Notes: a model not told the origin generated them from the letters alone. A stretch of 64,000 bases of DNA from Roseimaritima ulvae (GCF_008065135.1 NZ_CP042914.1:806001-870000); one strand, 5' to 3'; positions 8,183-17,227 are shown, numbered from the stretch's first letter. Translations and numbers: made by a program.

Positions 8183-10699
8183 TCAAACTTTCCGGATCAA
8201 ACCGCGGCGAATATTGCTAAGCAAGGTTAGCAATGGGACCTCGGCCCACATCGGGTTCAGGTCTTTCGTGCGTACGCCATCTACTCCGGTTTGCGCGTCT
8301 TGCTCAATGGGCCGCCCAAATGCGCTGGTTGGCACATAGGTTACGTCTGAGAACAGGTCTTCGGTGGTCGATACGACTTCGGGGCAGTGAGCCAATAGAA
8401 CCTGCCGCATCTTTTTGGAGAAGCTTTTGATGTACGACAGGTCCAGCGAATCGGGAAGCGAGGGATCACGACGTTTGGATTTTCCCCAGGGGTCACGAAG
8501 TCGTTTGCCGTTAAAGTGAGCTGCCCAAGCATCGTATTTGTTGACCACAAAGATCAGTGGCTTGTCGCATTTCTGATGGGACGAAGATTGCCCAAATTTC
8601 TTGATTCGGTTCGCAACTTCGATCAGTGAAAGTTCCTGGCGAACGGTGTTGCCGCCATAAAACCCAGAGTGAAACTGAGGGTCTGTGGACCTGCCGATGG
8701 CGGCCCGGAATTTCGGGTGTTGAGAGGGGTCGAACACGAATATGAGAGCGTCCGCACATGCCAAATGGCGTGTGGAGTGATTCGCATTTCCTGGCAAAAA
8801 TTGTTCGCCCGGTTGGTCATACATACATAGTGTGTACGAAATGCCTTGGGCCGAATGGAAGTTAGGGTGGGTGGGCATGGGACGCAACGAAAAGATCATC
8901 GGTTGCGCTAAGCTGACCTGCTTACCATCAATCGTGGTGTGCTTATAGCCATCCCCTTCGACCATCGTCTTGGGCAGTCGAGTCAGCTTGCCGGAGTCTT
9001 GCAGAAACAGCACGTCTTCGTGGGCGCAAAGATTTGCGTTCAGCTCGGGGTCCGCATCCGTAAACGTCAACTGAAAATTGTTCGGCAACGTTTTGCGTAG
9101 CTGCCATGCCATCGATGTGATCAGGCAACTTTTGCCCGAAGTGGGGATACCCACGACGGACACAAAGATCGGCTGGAAGTCAATGAACTCCCGCGGCACG
9201 AGCAAATGACAACTGGGACAGGCCGTGCGGTGGCAGCGACTTCCGCGCGCGTCAATGCCCTCGCAGTCCGCCGTAAATAGATCCGGAAGAAATCGTTTTT
9301 GCTCATTGGGTAGTTTGAAGTCGCCGTGCAGGTCTGGATGCTCAGCGATCCAGAGGATTTCATGCGGACGAAACTGATTCCAGCACCAAGGGCATGTCAA
9401 GCTACGGCTATGCCAAGCGGGAACGCGAACGCTGCCTCCCTGCTGGGGTTGGCGGACCGCAGGGCCGACGACCGCAAGGGGCTCGCTTGCTGCCGCGCGA
9501 TGCTTGTCCGATAGGGGTTCGGTGGGAGCCGAATCCGTATCCGTGGTGGGCGCTGAAATCGCTTCCGTTGCGGTTTCTCGTTTGCTAGGCCGGAACACAC
9601 TGCTACGACGTTTCGAATCTGCCTGGTAAGGCGCTGTGGTTGGCGGGCCTGCAACCGGTCGCAAGCCGCCACTACGGCTAGCCGTAGTGGGGACCGGTTG
9701 GGTTTGCAATGGACGCGGCTGTTTCGGCTGCGACGGCACCGGCCGAGCATGAGTTTGCTGAACCAAGGGCTGGCTGGGTTGGCGTTGATTGGGTTGGCTT
9801 TGAACTTCACTTGGGGCGGTTTTGGTAAAGGCTTCTAAGTAGGCGTCGGCAAATCGCACGCAACTGGCAAATCGCTGGGACGGTTGCGGCGACAGCGCTC
9901 GATGGATTGCGTCAGCAGCTTGCTCTGGCAAACCGACGCACAGCGATTCAATGCGTTCGGGTTGATTCGCTTTCTGTAGCATGCTGATGCGCGAGGGGTT
10001 ATTGCCCTTAAAGGGCCGCTTGCCGGCAAGCACTTCGTAGAGTGTCACCGCAAGGGCGTATTGATCAACTTTTCCATCCAACTTTTCCCCTAGCAACAGT
10101 TCATACGCGCTGTACTCCAGAGTGCCCACAACTTGGTCGGCATGGGTGATCGCCGGTCTGGACGCGGTGGCTTCGCTGGTAATTTTGGCGATGCCAAAAT
10201 CGGCTAGGTAGGGACGCCCCGCGTCATCAAACAGAATGTTTGCCGGTTTTACATCGCGGTGAATGAATTTTCTGGCATGCACAAAGTCCAGGGCCTCTGC
10301 CATTTCGGACAACCACCGGAAGACTTTTCGCGGGTCGCTGCCCGCCAAATAGGCTTTGCGCAACCGCTGCATGCGGTCCTCGAGGGACCCGCCGGCAAGA
10401 TATTGCATGGCAACAAAGGGAACGCCCTCGTGTTCGCCCACATCGATCACATTCACGATCGCAGGGTGTTTGTTGGAAAGCTTTGCCAGCGAGTCCATTT
10501 CCAGCTGGAATCTGGCACGAAAACCCTCATCCTCCAACATCGATGGCAATGGGATTTTAAGAACGACCTCGGCGCCAATCGATTTTTGAATGGCCAGCCA
10601 CACCGAGCCCATCCCGCCGGCGCCGATGCATCGGATGACTTCGTACCTGCCTCCACCGATAATTTGTCCCGATAGGTCAAGATTGGATTGGCTCGACAC
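8183..10699 (-). CDS. Ser/Thr protein kinase fused to Cys-rich linker and GTPase domain
   Basis: 838 aa, GTG start with GAGG a few bases upstream. The kinase domain (about 18-290) has the Gly loop GAGGMGSV, Lys48 (VVLKI), HRD with Asp149 (IHRDVKPAN) and DFG with Asp168, so it should be active. A Pro/Gln-rich linker (295-430) leads to a Cys-rich segment (CPWC at 436-439, later C479, C489, C494 and C497), probably zinc-binding. The C-terminal domain is a GTPase: P-loop GIPTSGKS (517-524), DQPGE (628-632) as the DxxG motif, and NKYD (720-723) for guanine specificity. It is first in the operon and the likely source of phosphorylation for the four downstream FHA domains. No TM helix is seen. Kinase control of the GTPase, or the reverse, is inference. 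Confidence 0.9.
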   Translation of the reverse strand: MSSQSNLDLSGQIIGGGRYEVIRCIGAGGMGSVWLAIQKSIGAEVVLKIPLPSMLEDEGFRARFQLEMDSLAKLSNKHPAIVNVIDVGEHEGVPFVAMQYLAGGSLEDRMQRLRKAYLAGSDPRKVFRWLSEMAEALDFVHARKFIHRDVKPANILFDDAGRPYLADFGIAKITSEATASRPAITHADQVVGTLEYSAYELLLGEKLDGKVDQYALAVTLYEVLAGKRPFKGNNPSRISMLQKANQPERIESLCVGLPEQAADAIHRALSPQPSQRFASCVRFADAYLEAFTKTAPSEVQSQPNQRQPSQPLVQQTHARPVPSQPKQPRPLQTQPVPTTASRSGGLRPVAGPPTTAPYQADSKRRSSVFRPSKRETATEAISAPTTDTDSAPTEPLSDKHRAAASEPLAVVGPAVRQPQQGGSVRVPAWHSRSLTCPWCWNQFRPHEILWIAEHPDLHGDFKLPNEQKRFLPDLFTADCEGIDARGSRCHRTACPSCHLLVPREFIDFQPIFVSVVGIPTSGKSCLITSMAWQLRKTLPNNFQLTFTDADPELNANLCAHEDVLFLQDSGKLTRLPKTMVEGDGYKHTTIDGKQVSLAQPMIFSLRPMPTHPNFHSAQGISYTLCMYDQPGEQFLPGNANHSTRHLACADALIFVFDPSQHPKFRAAIGRSTDPQFHSGFYGGNTVRQELSLIEVANRIKKFGQSSSHQKCDKPLIFVVNKYDAWAAHFNGKRLRDPWGKSKRRDPSLPDSLDLSYIKSFSKKMRQVLLAHCPEVVSTTEDLFSDVTYVPTSAFGRPIEQDAQTGVDGVRTKDLNPMWAEVPLLTLLSNIRRGLIRKV

Positions 10700-10759
10700 A
10701 TCTGCCTCTAGTTTGCTGGGCTAAGAGGAATTAGGAATGGTTGGATAGGTTTGGAATGA

Positions 10760-10788
10760 TTGCGAAGCGATTTGGGGGGGAGTATACT
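10760..10788 (+). promoter_or_regulatory. Candidate sigma70-like promoter for the plus-strand gene pair
   Basis: TTGCGA (10760-10765), a 17-nt spacer, then TATACT (10783-10788). The -10 lies in a perfect 12-bp palindrome GGAGTATACTCC (10779-10790). The distance to the chosen start at 10925 is about 130 nt. Confidence 0.4.
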
Positions 10789-10809
10789 CCTCCTGTGGAG
10801 GACCTGCAA
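10781..10809 (-). promoter_or_regulatory. Candidate sigma70-like promoter for the minus-strand operon
   Basis: Read on the minus strand: TTGCAG (10809-10804), a 17-nt spacer, then TATACT (10786-10781). It shares the palindrome AGTATACT with the opposing candidate promoter, so the two -10 boxes overlap almost completely. A start of transcription near 10775 would leave about 75 nt before the kinase GTG. Confidence 0.35.
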
Positions 10810-10924
10810 GATTTTGTGAACGGCAAGTTACTGTCACCGCAACCAAGGCCCTCGGCGGGGTCTCGAAGTCCTCGGCAGCGTCTTGGCGACGGTTATTGGC
10901 ATTCTCATTCACGAGGACATTCCA

Positions 10925-11419
10925 TTGGTTGCAAAGGACCTGGTCTTTGATTTGCAGTTGGCGGCGTCCTACCCAAGTTCGAAGAGTGAACAGGAACTAC
11001 TGGTGTTGGCTCAACAGTACGCAGATGCTTGCTCACGCACCAATGAGCGAATTTTTGAATGTGTGAAGTTGTTGCGAGTTGGGATGCGCAGTGAAGCCAT
11101 CCGTTTGGCTGAATTAGAGCCCAATATTCTTGATGAATTGAGTTCCTTGAACTTTGGTGAGCGGGGCGCGTGGCTGGCGCTTGCCGAGCAGCTTGGTGTT
11201 CCCACGCCTGATCCCGCATTTGAGATGGCGCGAGAGATTAGCGACGCTTACGATCAACATGAAGAAACCAAGGGATTGGCATGCCAGCTACGCCTACAGA
11301 ACATCTATCGGCGCCCCAAAGAAGAGCGTTTGCAAACGCTGGAAAAGCTGCTGCAGGTCGACCCTAACAACCCCGCATGGCTAAGAAACTACAGTCTCCT
11401 GGAAGATTCAGTCGGCTAG
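10925..11419 (+). CDS. Conserved-looking soluble protein of unknown function
   Basis: 164 aa from the TTG at 10925, which has GAGGA seven bases upstream. An earlier in-frame TTG at 10883 would add 14 residues but has no clear ribosome site. There is no ATG in the open frame before residue 40. The protein is mostly helical, with a pattern of LAQQYADACSRTNERI, then LRVGMRSEAIRLAELEPNI and a C-terminal Leu-rich helix ending in DPNNPAWLRNY, which is TPR-like in flavour. I do not recognise a named domain. It is transcribed divergently from the kinase-GTPase operon and 21 nt before the GYF-like membrane protein, so both may belong to the same system. Confidence 0.6.
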   Translation: MVAKDLVFDLQLAASYPSSKSEQELLVLAQQYADACSRTNERIFECVKLLRVGMRSEAIRLAELEPNILDELSSLNFGERGAWLALAEQLGVPTPDPAFEMAREISDAYDQHEETKGLACQLRLQNIYRRPKEERLQTLEKLLQVDPNNPAWLRNYSLLEDSVG

Positions 11420-11440
11420 CTGTTTACGGTGAAATAGTAG

Positions 11441-12319
11441 ATGCACTTGATTAAACACCGCGGTAAAGTCGTCGGGAAAGCAACCTTCGAACAGATTGAA
11501 GTGCTGGTTCAGCGTGGCCAGATCACGCCCTACCACAAAATTTCCAGTGACGGTGGGCAAACGTGGACCTATGCATCGGATATTCCCGAGTTATTTGAAA
11601 CCGTGCCTGCTGCTCCCTCGCATGTTGAGCCTCCGCCCCGGGATCATGCTCCGCCACTCGCGGCGGAGAACGGAAATTGCCCTGCTTGTGGAGTCGCCAT
11701 CGACGCCCACGCCACGGTATGTCCGAACTGCCAATTTGATAAGAGTGGAGCACCAAGGATTAGCCTGGCAGCAGCTGATGCGACGACGAGTCGCACCGCG
11801 AAAAGTCCCAGTAGGATGTTGCTTTGCTATGCAATTGGAATGGGGGCCGCCTATTTATTTCTTATCGCCTGGGTCGCCTGTATCGCCGTCGAGGAAGAAA
11901 GTGGCACAGTTAGTTTCATTCCATTTTCTTTGTTCTATGTTTCGGCTTTGAGTCAGATGGTATTTTTTTGCATCTGGCTGTACCAGGCATGGACGACGCT
12001 GCCAGCGGCGTATCAAAATCGGGTCACCCCCGCGTCTGCCATTGGGTTTCTGTTTGTGCCGTTCTACAACCTGTATTGGGTTTTTGTAGCGATTCCAGGT
12101 TTGGCAAGCCGCTTGAGCCAGTGCCTTGGCGATCATGATCGCGAGTCCGCGGGAACCACGGGGTATGAGTTGGGGGTTGCCGCATGCGTCGCCGCGTTTA
12201 TGCCATGCCTCAACGTACTTGCTTGCCCGGTGCTCCTGTTAGTCTTCATGCTCCAGGTGGATGCAGCGAGACGGCGAATCGAAGGTGGTTCGCCGGAGCC
12301 GTCCTATGCGTACCAGTGA
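11441..12319 (+). CDS. GYF_2-like / zinc-ribbon / DUF4328-like membrane protein
   Basis: 292 aa. Residues 1-55 resemble the GYF_2 (DUF4339) domain: a short fold with GKVVGKATFEQIEVLVQRG and GQTWTYASDIPELF. A zinc ribbon follows, with CPAC and CPNC near residues 85-105. The C-terminal half has four hydrophobic segments and the phrase VTPASAIGFLFVPFYNLYWV, typical of DUF4328-type membrane proteins. The domain order is common for planctomycete envelope or stress proteins of unknown function. It lies 21 nt after the previous gene and ends 54 nt before a convergent gene. Confidence 0.7.
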   Translation: MHLIKHRGKVVGKATFEQIEVLVQRGQITPYHKISSDGGQTWTYASDIPELFETVPAAPSHVEPPPRDHAPPLAAENGNCPACGVAIDAHATVCPNCQFDKSGAPRISLAAADATTSRTAKSPSRMLLCYAIGMGAAYLFLIAWVACIAVEEESGTVSFIPFSLFYVSALSQMVFFCIWLYQAWTTLPAAYQNRVTPASAIGFLFVPFYNLYWVFVAIPGLASRLSQCLGDHDRESAGTTGYELGVAACVAAFMPCLNVLACPVLLLVFMLQVDAARRRIEGGSPEPSYAYQ

Positions 12320-12373
12320 AGTCTGGCTGGGTAGGCAATCAGGTCCTGCTACCGGGCAGCGGCGGCGACCGGA

Positions 12374-13486
12374 CTATCGCACTTTCCGCAACGCCTTAAT
12401 TTCGTCGTTTAAGCGTTCGATTTGAGCTTGCTTGGCTTTGATGCTCTTGTCCAGGTATGCCCTCTGCTGTCTGGTGATACGGCCGGGACGACGCATTCGC
12501 CCCAAAGCCTGACGCTCTCGGGTGAGTTGGTTTTGCAAATACAGCAACCGTTGTTTTGCAGCCTTGGTGGCCGTTTCCCGAAGGCTTTGGATCTCCGTCG
12601 TGAACTTGGATGCCGACGGATGTTGACGCAGTTCGTCCAGTTGTTCGATACACCCCGCCGGGTCTCGCTGGGCAGTTGATTTCAGGCGTTGGATGGCTGC
12701 GGCCAAGCTGCGATCAACGTTCTTGGTAAGCTCAAATGTCAGGTTCTCAATCGTCGCCTCGTCGGCAAATAGGTCGACCTCTACCGCCACAACATCGCCG
12801 GCTGTTAACCCAAAATCCTTAGGGATACGTAGCGTCTGTTTTTCTGACCTGTTCCAGTTCGGAAGGAAGTAGAAAGCTGTGCTGTGGCGATTCGAGATAC
12901 CACGGAATGTGACTGCGAGCGTGCAGTTGCGATACCGCTCTTGCGAAGAAATGGATATCGAACGGGGGCCGTAGCTGCAACTCCATTCACTATCAGCGGC
13001 TTCACGAACCGGGCCGGCAAGCCGTTTCACAATCGGCAGCAGGGTCTCGTAGGAATGGCGACAACGTTTGTCGAGTTCCCGTTGCCAGGCTTTTAGTGCC
13101 TGTCCTTCGAAGGCTCGAGAGAGCAGTTCGGCGAAGATTTGACCAGCCTCCAGCTCATTGGCTCTCAGGGTAGGGATCACCCTGGCTTCCGACGCGATCA
13201 AATAATGGATGTGCTCGCTGCCCACCTTATTAAGCAGCGGATCGGAGTCGAATTTCGTGGTCGCCAGTTCACTTGCCGTCTTTAGTTTCTCGACAATCAC
13301 TTCCGCATCGATGTCGACCAGCTCAATCTCGGTATCCATCGACATTAATGGAGCAAGGGTCCGAAAGTCACGGCGTAGTTCGGGATCGGCTGCTTGCACC
13401 GCCAGCGGCAGTGCAAGAGGAGAAATACCCACGGCGAGTGCCATGGTCAGAAACCGCTGCAGCTTCGGGAGTTCAAATATGCCCAT
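12374..13486 (-). CDS. Secreted protein with C-terminal coiled coil, unknown function
   Basis: 370 aa from the ATG at 13486, which has GGAGAG at a good distance; longer in-frame starts (13498 and farther upstream) add only unlikely residues. The N-terminus (FLTMALAVGISPLALPLAVQAAD) is a clear signal peptide, so the protein is exported. The middle region is mixed alpha/beta with a Cys pair near residues 170-190 but no motif I recognise. Residues about 290-370 form a long basic coiled coil (QRLLYLQNQL, then AYLDKSIKAKQAQIERL). It is convergent with the DUF4328-like gene and followed by the heme-binding gene region. Confidence 0.65.
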   Translation of the reverse strand: MGIFELPKLQRFLTMALAVGISPLALPLAVQAADPELRRDFRTLAPLMSMDTEIELVDIDAEVIVEKLKTASELATTKFDSDPLLNKVGSEHIHYLIASEARVIPTLRANELEAGQIFAELLSRAFEGQALKAWQRELDKRCRHSYETLLPIVKRLAGPVREAADSEWSCSYGPRSISISSQERYRNCTLAVTFRGISNRHSTAFYFLPNWNRSEKQTLRIPKDFGLTAGDVVAVEVDLFADEATIENLTFELTKNVDRSLAAAIQRLKSTAQRDPAGCIEQLDELRQHPSASKFTTEIQSLRETATKAAKQRLLYLQNQLTRERQALGRMRRPGRITRQQRAYLDKSIKAKQAQIERLNDEIKALRKVR

Positions 13487-13650
13487 GAAACTCTCCATTT
13501 TGTCTGGGGACTGGCAGGCCCAAGGTGAAGGAACCGAAAACCGGAAGGTCCGCTCTGAGAGTGGCTCTAGTGGGCGGTTTCCGGCTCCTCCATTGTAGCT
13601 ACACGAGTGCATGGCTATCCAGTCGGTGCTACAGCGGCAGGGGCGGGCTC

Positions 13651-16161
13651 TTATGGCTTGCCATACAGCTCGTGCTGGGCGTTGCCGCCGGCTCGCAGGT
13701 AGACCATCAGATCCTGAATTTCTTCCTTGGTCAGGCTGTCCAGCAGACCGGTGGGCATCATGCTGGTTCGAGACAGTTGCGCCGATTCAACCGTATCACG
13801 ATTGACGGACTTCAACTGACTGGGGTCCAGCATGTTGGTCAGCACCTGAATGTTGTTGCCGTTCATATTGACGATCTTGCCGACCACCACTTCCCCCGCA
13901 TCGGTGAGGAACTGTGTGGCGGCGTATTGATCGCTGACCGACTGGTTGGGGTCAATGATCGCGGTCAACAGGTCTTTGGGGCTGAAGCGTCCGCCGGCAC
14001 CAGTCAGGTCCGGACCGAGGATACCGCCCTGGGTACCGATGCGATGACACTTGTAGCACTGGGCGACAGCAAACATCTGCTTGCCGCGTTCGAAGTCGGC
14101 CTTGTGAGCGTCGTCGGTGATCGCTTCGGCCAGATCCGAAACCTGCCACTGTTTGACCAGATCGCGTGGTTCCAGGTCGGCCAGGGGATCGCGCGGTTCG
14201 GGCTTGTCCAGAATTTTGCCCAGCGATTCTTTCTGTTCGTCCGAGAGCTGGCCGATTGCGGCTTGTCGGATATTTTCCAGAAAGCCGCCGAAGGACATCC
14301 CGCCACGCGAGGAAGCAACGTCGCGGAACCAGCCAAAGTAGCGTTCGCGATCTTCCGGCTGCCAACCCGATTCGACGTCGCGGAGCACAAAGGCGAAGTG
14401 AATCTGATCTTCTTGCGAAGGCCCGCTCAGCAATTGATCGACGACTCGCGTGACGATGTTAGGGGCCTGCAGGTAAGTCAGCACCATTGCCAATTCGCGA
14501 TTCAAGCGTGGATCGCGACCGGGGAATTGATCGTTCAACGCCGCCACGATGGCTTCACGCTGCGCGTCGCTGGGCTCGCCCAAGCGGATGAACGCCAAGC
14601 TGTAAGCTCGCAGCAGATCCAATTGCAGTGCGACCGGTGCGTCGGCGAAGTGGACCGTTTGCAGGACTTGCAGGGCCGTGTCTAGGTCCGACGGCTCTCC
14701 GCAGCGAGCCAGCGCAGCGACGCCCACCACTTTAGCGTTGGCGTCTTCCAGTTGGGCGATCCGGTCACGCCAGGAAGCCACCGGTTGGTGTTCCAGGGCG
14801 ATGCGGGCGGCGTAGCGAATCTGGCGGTCGCCGTGGCTCAGATGGTCGATCGCTTTGTCGACATTGGCCGCCGAGGCTTCCGGATTCAGGTGCAATTTTT
14901 CCAGTTGATGCCGGACCTCACGCAGTGATTGAGCTTGGGGGGTATCAAGCGGTTCGGCTGCGGCGGTCGATTCGTTGCCCACGTACCGCACGCGGTACAG
15001 AGCCGATTGAGTGCGGCGACCACCGATGGTGAAGTACATGTTTCCGTCATCGGGATGGATCACGATGTCGGTCACCGGCAGCGGCGCGGCGGTGGCGAAG
15101 GTTTCGTATTCGCCGCTGTAGGTGCTGCCATCGGCATTCAGGTGGACGGCAAAGATGTTGCCGTAACTCCAGTCCAGAATGTACATGGCGCGTTGGTACT
15201 TGGCGGGGAATTTGGCGCCGGTGCCGAAGCACACGCCGGTCGGCGAGCCAGGACCGATGTTGACCGCCGCGCCGACACTGTCGACGTAGTATTCGGGCCA
15301 TTTGCCGGTGCCGTTGCGCCAACCAAACTCGCCACCACTGACGACGTGATTGACACGGGTGGGGCGGTACCAAGGCGTACCAACATCCCATTCCATGTCG
15401 GCGTCGTAGGTGAACAATTCGCCGGCGGGGTTAAAGGCGATGTCGTACTCGTTGCGAAACCCGGTGGCGATGACTTCAAAGTTCCCGCCATCGGGATCCA
15501 TCTTGGCGACAAACCCGCCCGGTGCCATGCGGTCGGCATTGTGGCCGCGAGCATCGGGCATGCGTCCGAGCAGATGGTCTTCGTCCCAATGACGAGGCAC
15601 GCGGCTGTGGGGGATCTGTTTGGGAAGAAAAGTGTTGTTGCCCGCGCACAAATAGATCTGCTTGCCGTCAGGGCTGAGTATCAAGGCGTGGGGACCGTGC
15701 TCACCACCGTTGTTCAGCGGCAGGATGTGTTCGACGGTTTCATATTCATCATCACCGTCTTTGTCTTGCAGGCGAAACACGCCGCCCGAGTTGCCGGGCT
15801 TGCGGCTGCCGTTGACGTTGACGTACAGCGAATCGAACGCAAACAGTAAACCCTGTGCCATGCCGATGTCGGCTTTGACCGGTTCCACTTTCAGCGGTTG
15901 ATCGTCCGTGGCCAAGGTGATGCGGAACAGGCCGCCGTACTGATCGCACGTCAGCAAACGTCCTTGAGGATCCACGGTCAGGCTGACCCAGGAGCCTTCA
16001 CTGTCTCGGGGAACCTCGTACAGCATTTCGACTTCAAAACCTTCCGGCAAACGGAAGGCGTCGGCGGGGGTAGCCCCCAAGCCGGCGGCAGATGCCGATT
16101 GGCTGAGCCCGACGGCGCACAGCAGCACGAGGCTGAAGATGATGGGAAGAGGGTTCTTCAT
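13651..16161 (-). CDS. PVC-type dehydrogenase-like beta-propeller with C-terminal c-type heme domain
   Basis: 836 aa with a signal peptide (residues 1-25). Residues about 30-400 read as a sugar-dehydrogenase-like propeller (membrane-bound dehydrogenase domain family): DPQGRLLTCDQYGG, GRGHNADRM-type loops and FGWRNGTG. Residues 410-680 are helical, HEAT-like. The C-terminus is the planctomycete putative heme-binding domain with one CYKCH motif near residue 707 and GGILGPDLTGAGGRF, ending with an axial-Met-type region. It probably oxidises a sugar or alcohol in the periplasm and passes electrons to its heme. It is the last gene of a minus-strand series, 49 nt after the hydroxypyruvate-isomerase-like gene. 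The substrate is unknown. Confidence 0.85.
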   Translation of the reverse strand: MKNPLPIIFSLVLLCAVGLSQSASAAGLGATPADAFRLPEGFEVEMLYEVPRDSEGSWVSLTVDPQGRLLTCDQYGGLFRITLATDDQPLKVEPVKADIGMAQGLLFAFDSLYVNVNGSRKPGNSGGVFRLQDKDGDDEYETVEHILPLNNGGEHGPHALILSPDGKQIYLCAGNNTFLPKQIPHSRVPRHWDEDHLLGRMPDARGHNADRMAPGGFVAKMDPDGGNFEVIATGFRNEYDIAFNPAGELFTYDADMEWDVGTPWYRPTRVNHVVSGGEFGWRNGTGKWPEYYVDSVGAAVNIGPGSPTGVCFGTGAKFPAKYQRAMYILDWSYGNIFAVHLNADGSTYSGEYETFATAAPLPVTDIVIHPDDGNMYFTIGGRRTQSALYRVRYVGNESTAAAEPLDTPQAQSLREVRHQLEKLHLNPEASAANVDKAIDHLSHGDRQIRYAARIALEHQPVASWRDRIAQLEDANAKVVGVAALARCGEPSDLDTALQVLQTVHFADAPVALQLDLLRAYSLAFIRLGEPSDAQREAIVAALNDQFPGRDPRLNRELAMVLTYLQAPNIVTRVVDQLLSGPSQEDQIHFAFVLRDVESGWQPEDRERYFGWFRDVASSRGGMSFGGFLENIRQAAIGQLSDEQKESLGKILDKPEPRDPLADLEPRDLVKQWQVSDLAEAITDDAHKADFERGKQMFAVAQCYKCHRIGTQGGILGPDLTGAGGRFSPKDLLTAIIDPNQSVSDQYAATQFLTDAGEVVVGKIVNMNGNNIQVLTNMLDPSQLKSVNRDTVESAQLSRTSMMPTGLLDSLTKEEIQDLMVYLRAGGNAQHELYGKP

Positions 16162-16210
16162 CGCAATTAAAAGTCTCGACTAGATGGGGAAGTGGGAGGG
16201 AAGGAAGAGG

Positions 16211-16981
16211 CTATACGGTGCATTGGCGGACGGCGTCGGAGAGTGCATCCAGCGGGTCGCTTTTGGCGACAAACTCGTGCGCTAAGAAGCCCTCGAAACC
16301 GGTGTCCGCAATGGCCCGGGCGATCGGCGGATAACGCAGTTCTTGCTGGTCATCCAATTCATGTCGGCCGGGATTGCCGGCTGTATGATAATGGACAAAA
16401 GCGTCGTGATGTTGTTGGATGGTGCGAATGATGTCTCCTTCCATGATCTGCATGTGGTAGATATCAAACAGCAACCCAAAGTGTTTGCTGCCCAAGCGGC
16501 GGACCAGTTCCACACCCCACTCCGAGCGGTCGCACATATAGTCGGGGTGATCGACGCGGCTATTGAGCAGTTCCATGACCAAGGTCACGCCCTTGGATTC
16601 GGCCAGCGGGAGGATTTTTTCCAGGGCCGCGATGCAGTTTCGCATGCCCGTTTCGCGGTCGATGCCGCGGGCGTTGCCGGTAAAACAAATCACGTTTTTC
16701 CAGCCCTCGGCCGCCGTGGCTTCGATCGACGCGGTCAGCCGTTCATGGCACATGTCGTGGAACTGCGGATCGCAGAGGCCGTCTTCCAGCGGGTGCGAAG
16801 TGACCATCGTGCAGACCAGACCATGCTGTTTGACCGCCGCGAATTGTTTGGGTTCCAGCAGGTCGATGCCCACCATGCCCCGGCGAGCGACTTCGGCGGC
16901 CAGCTCTTCCAGCGGCATGTGTCCATAACACCACTGGCAGACCGACTGCTGCAGTCGGCCCTGTTTCGCATCGACGTTCAT
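16211..16981 (-). CDS. Hydroxypyruvate isomerase-like TIM-barrel protein
   Basis: 256 aa from the ATG at 16981, preceded by AGGAAG. A longer in-frame start at 17149 would add 56 residues encoded by repeat-containing intergenic DNA and is rejected. Family marks are KQGRLQQSVCQWCYG at the N-terminus, the metal-site Glu in LVMELLNSRVDHPDYMCD, LLFDIYHMQIMEGDI, and AGNPGRHELDDQQELRYPPI, all matching hydroxypyruvate isomerase (Hyi/YgbM). The enzyme would interconvert hydroxypyruvate and tartronate semialdehyde, or a related sugar acid. It sits between the heme dehydrogenase-like and PSCyt1-WD40 genes, in keeping with sugar oxidation. Confidence 0.8.
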   Translation of the reverse strand: MNVDAKQGRLQQSVCQWCYGHMPLEELAAEVARRGMVGIDLLEPKQFAAVKQHGLVCTMVTSHPLEDGLCDPQFHDMCHERLTASIEATAAEGWKNVICFTGNARGIDRETGMRNCIAALEKILPLAESKGVTLVMELLNSRVDHPDYMCDRSEWGVELVRRLGSKHFGLLFDIYHMQIMEGDIIRTIQQHHDAFVHYHTAGNPGRHELDDQQELRYPPIARAIADTGFEGFLAHEFVAKSDPLDALSDAVRQCTV

Positions 16982-17116
16982 GAAAAGCTTCCTAAGAAAA
17001 GCGCGAGGTAGGCATCTGCGTGACCCGACTCGCCAGAAGATGGAGGGAGTGCGGGTAGGGATTTTTCCAAAGTCTAGCGACGAGCGGCCAGCTCGTGGGT
17101 GAAATGTCGCGTTCTT

Positions 17117-17213
17117 CGTAGCTACCTTCGCCAGAAGGTGGGTGCTCAAGGTTTTCCCACGCTCTGGCGAGCGTAGCTACGAAATCTTCCACGCTCTGGC
17201 GAGCGTAGCTACG
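17117..17213. repeat. GTAGCTACG...CTCGCCAGAGCGTGG palindromic repeat cluster
   Basis: Three related 24-25-bp units lie in the gap before the isomerase gene: 17117-17140 (CGTAGCTACCTTCGCCAGAA type) and two near-identical inverted copies at 17158-17182 and 17190-17213. The same unit recurs at 55432-55485. The first and later copies can pair into a hairpin. Confidence 0.85.
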
Positions 17214-17227
17214 GAAAATGGACGTGC

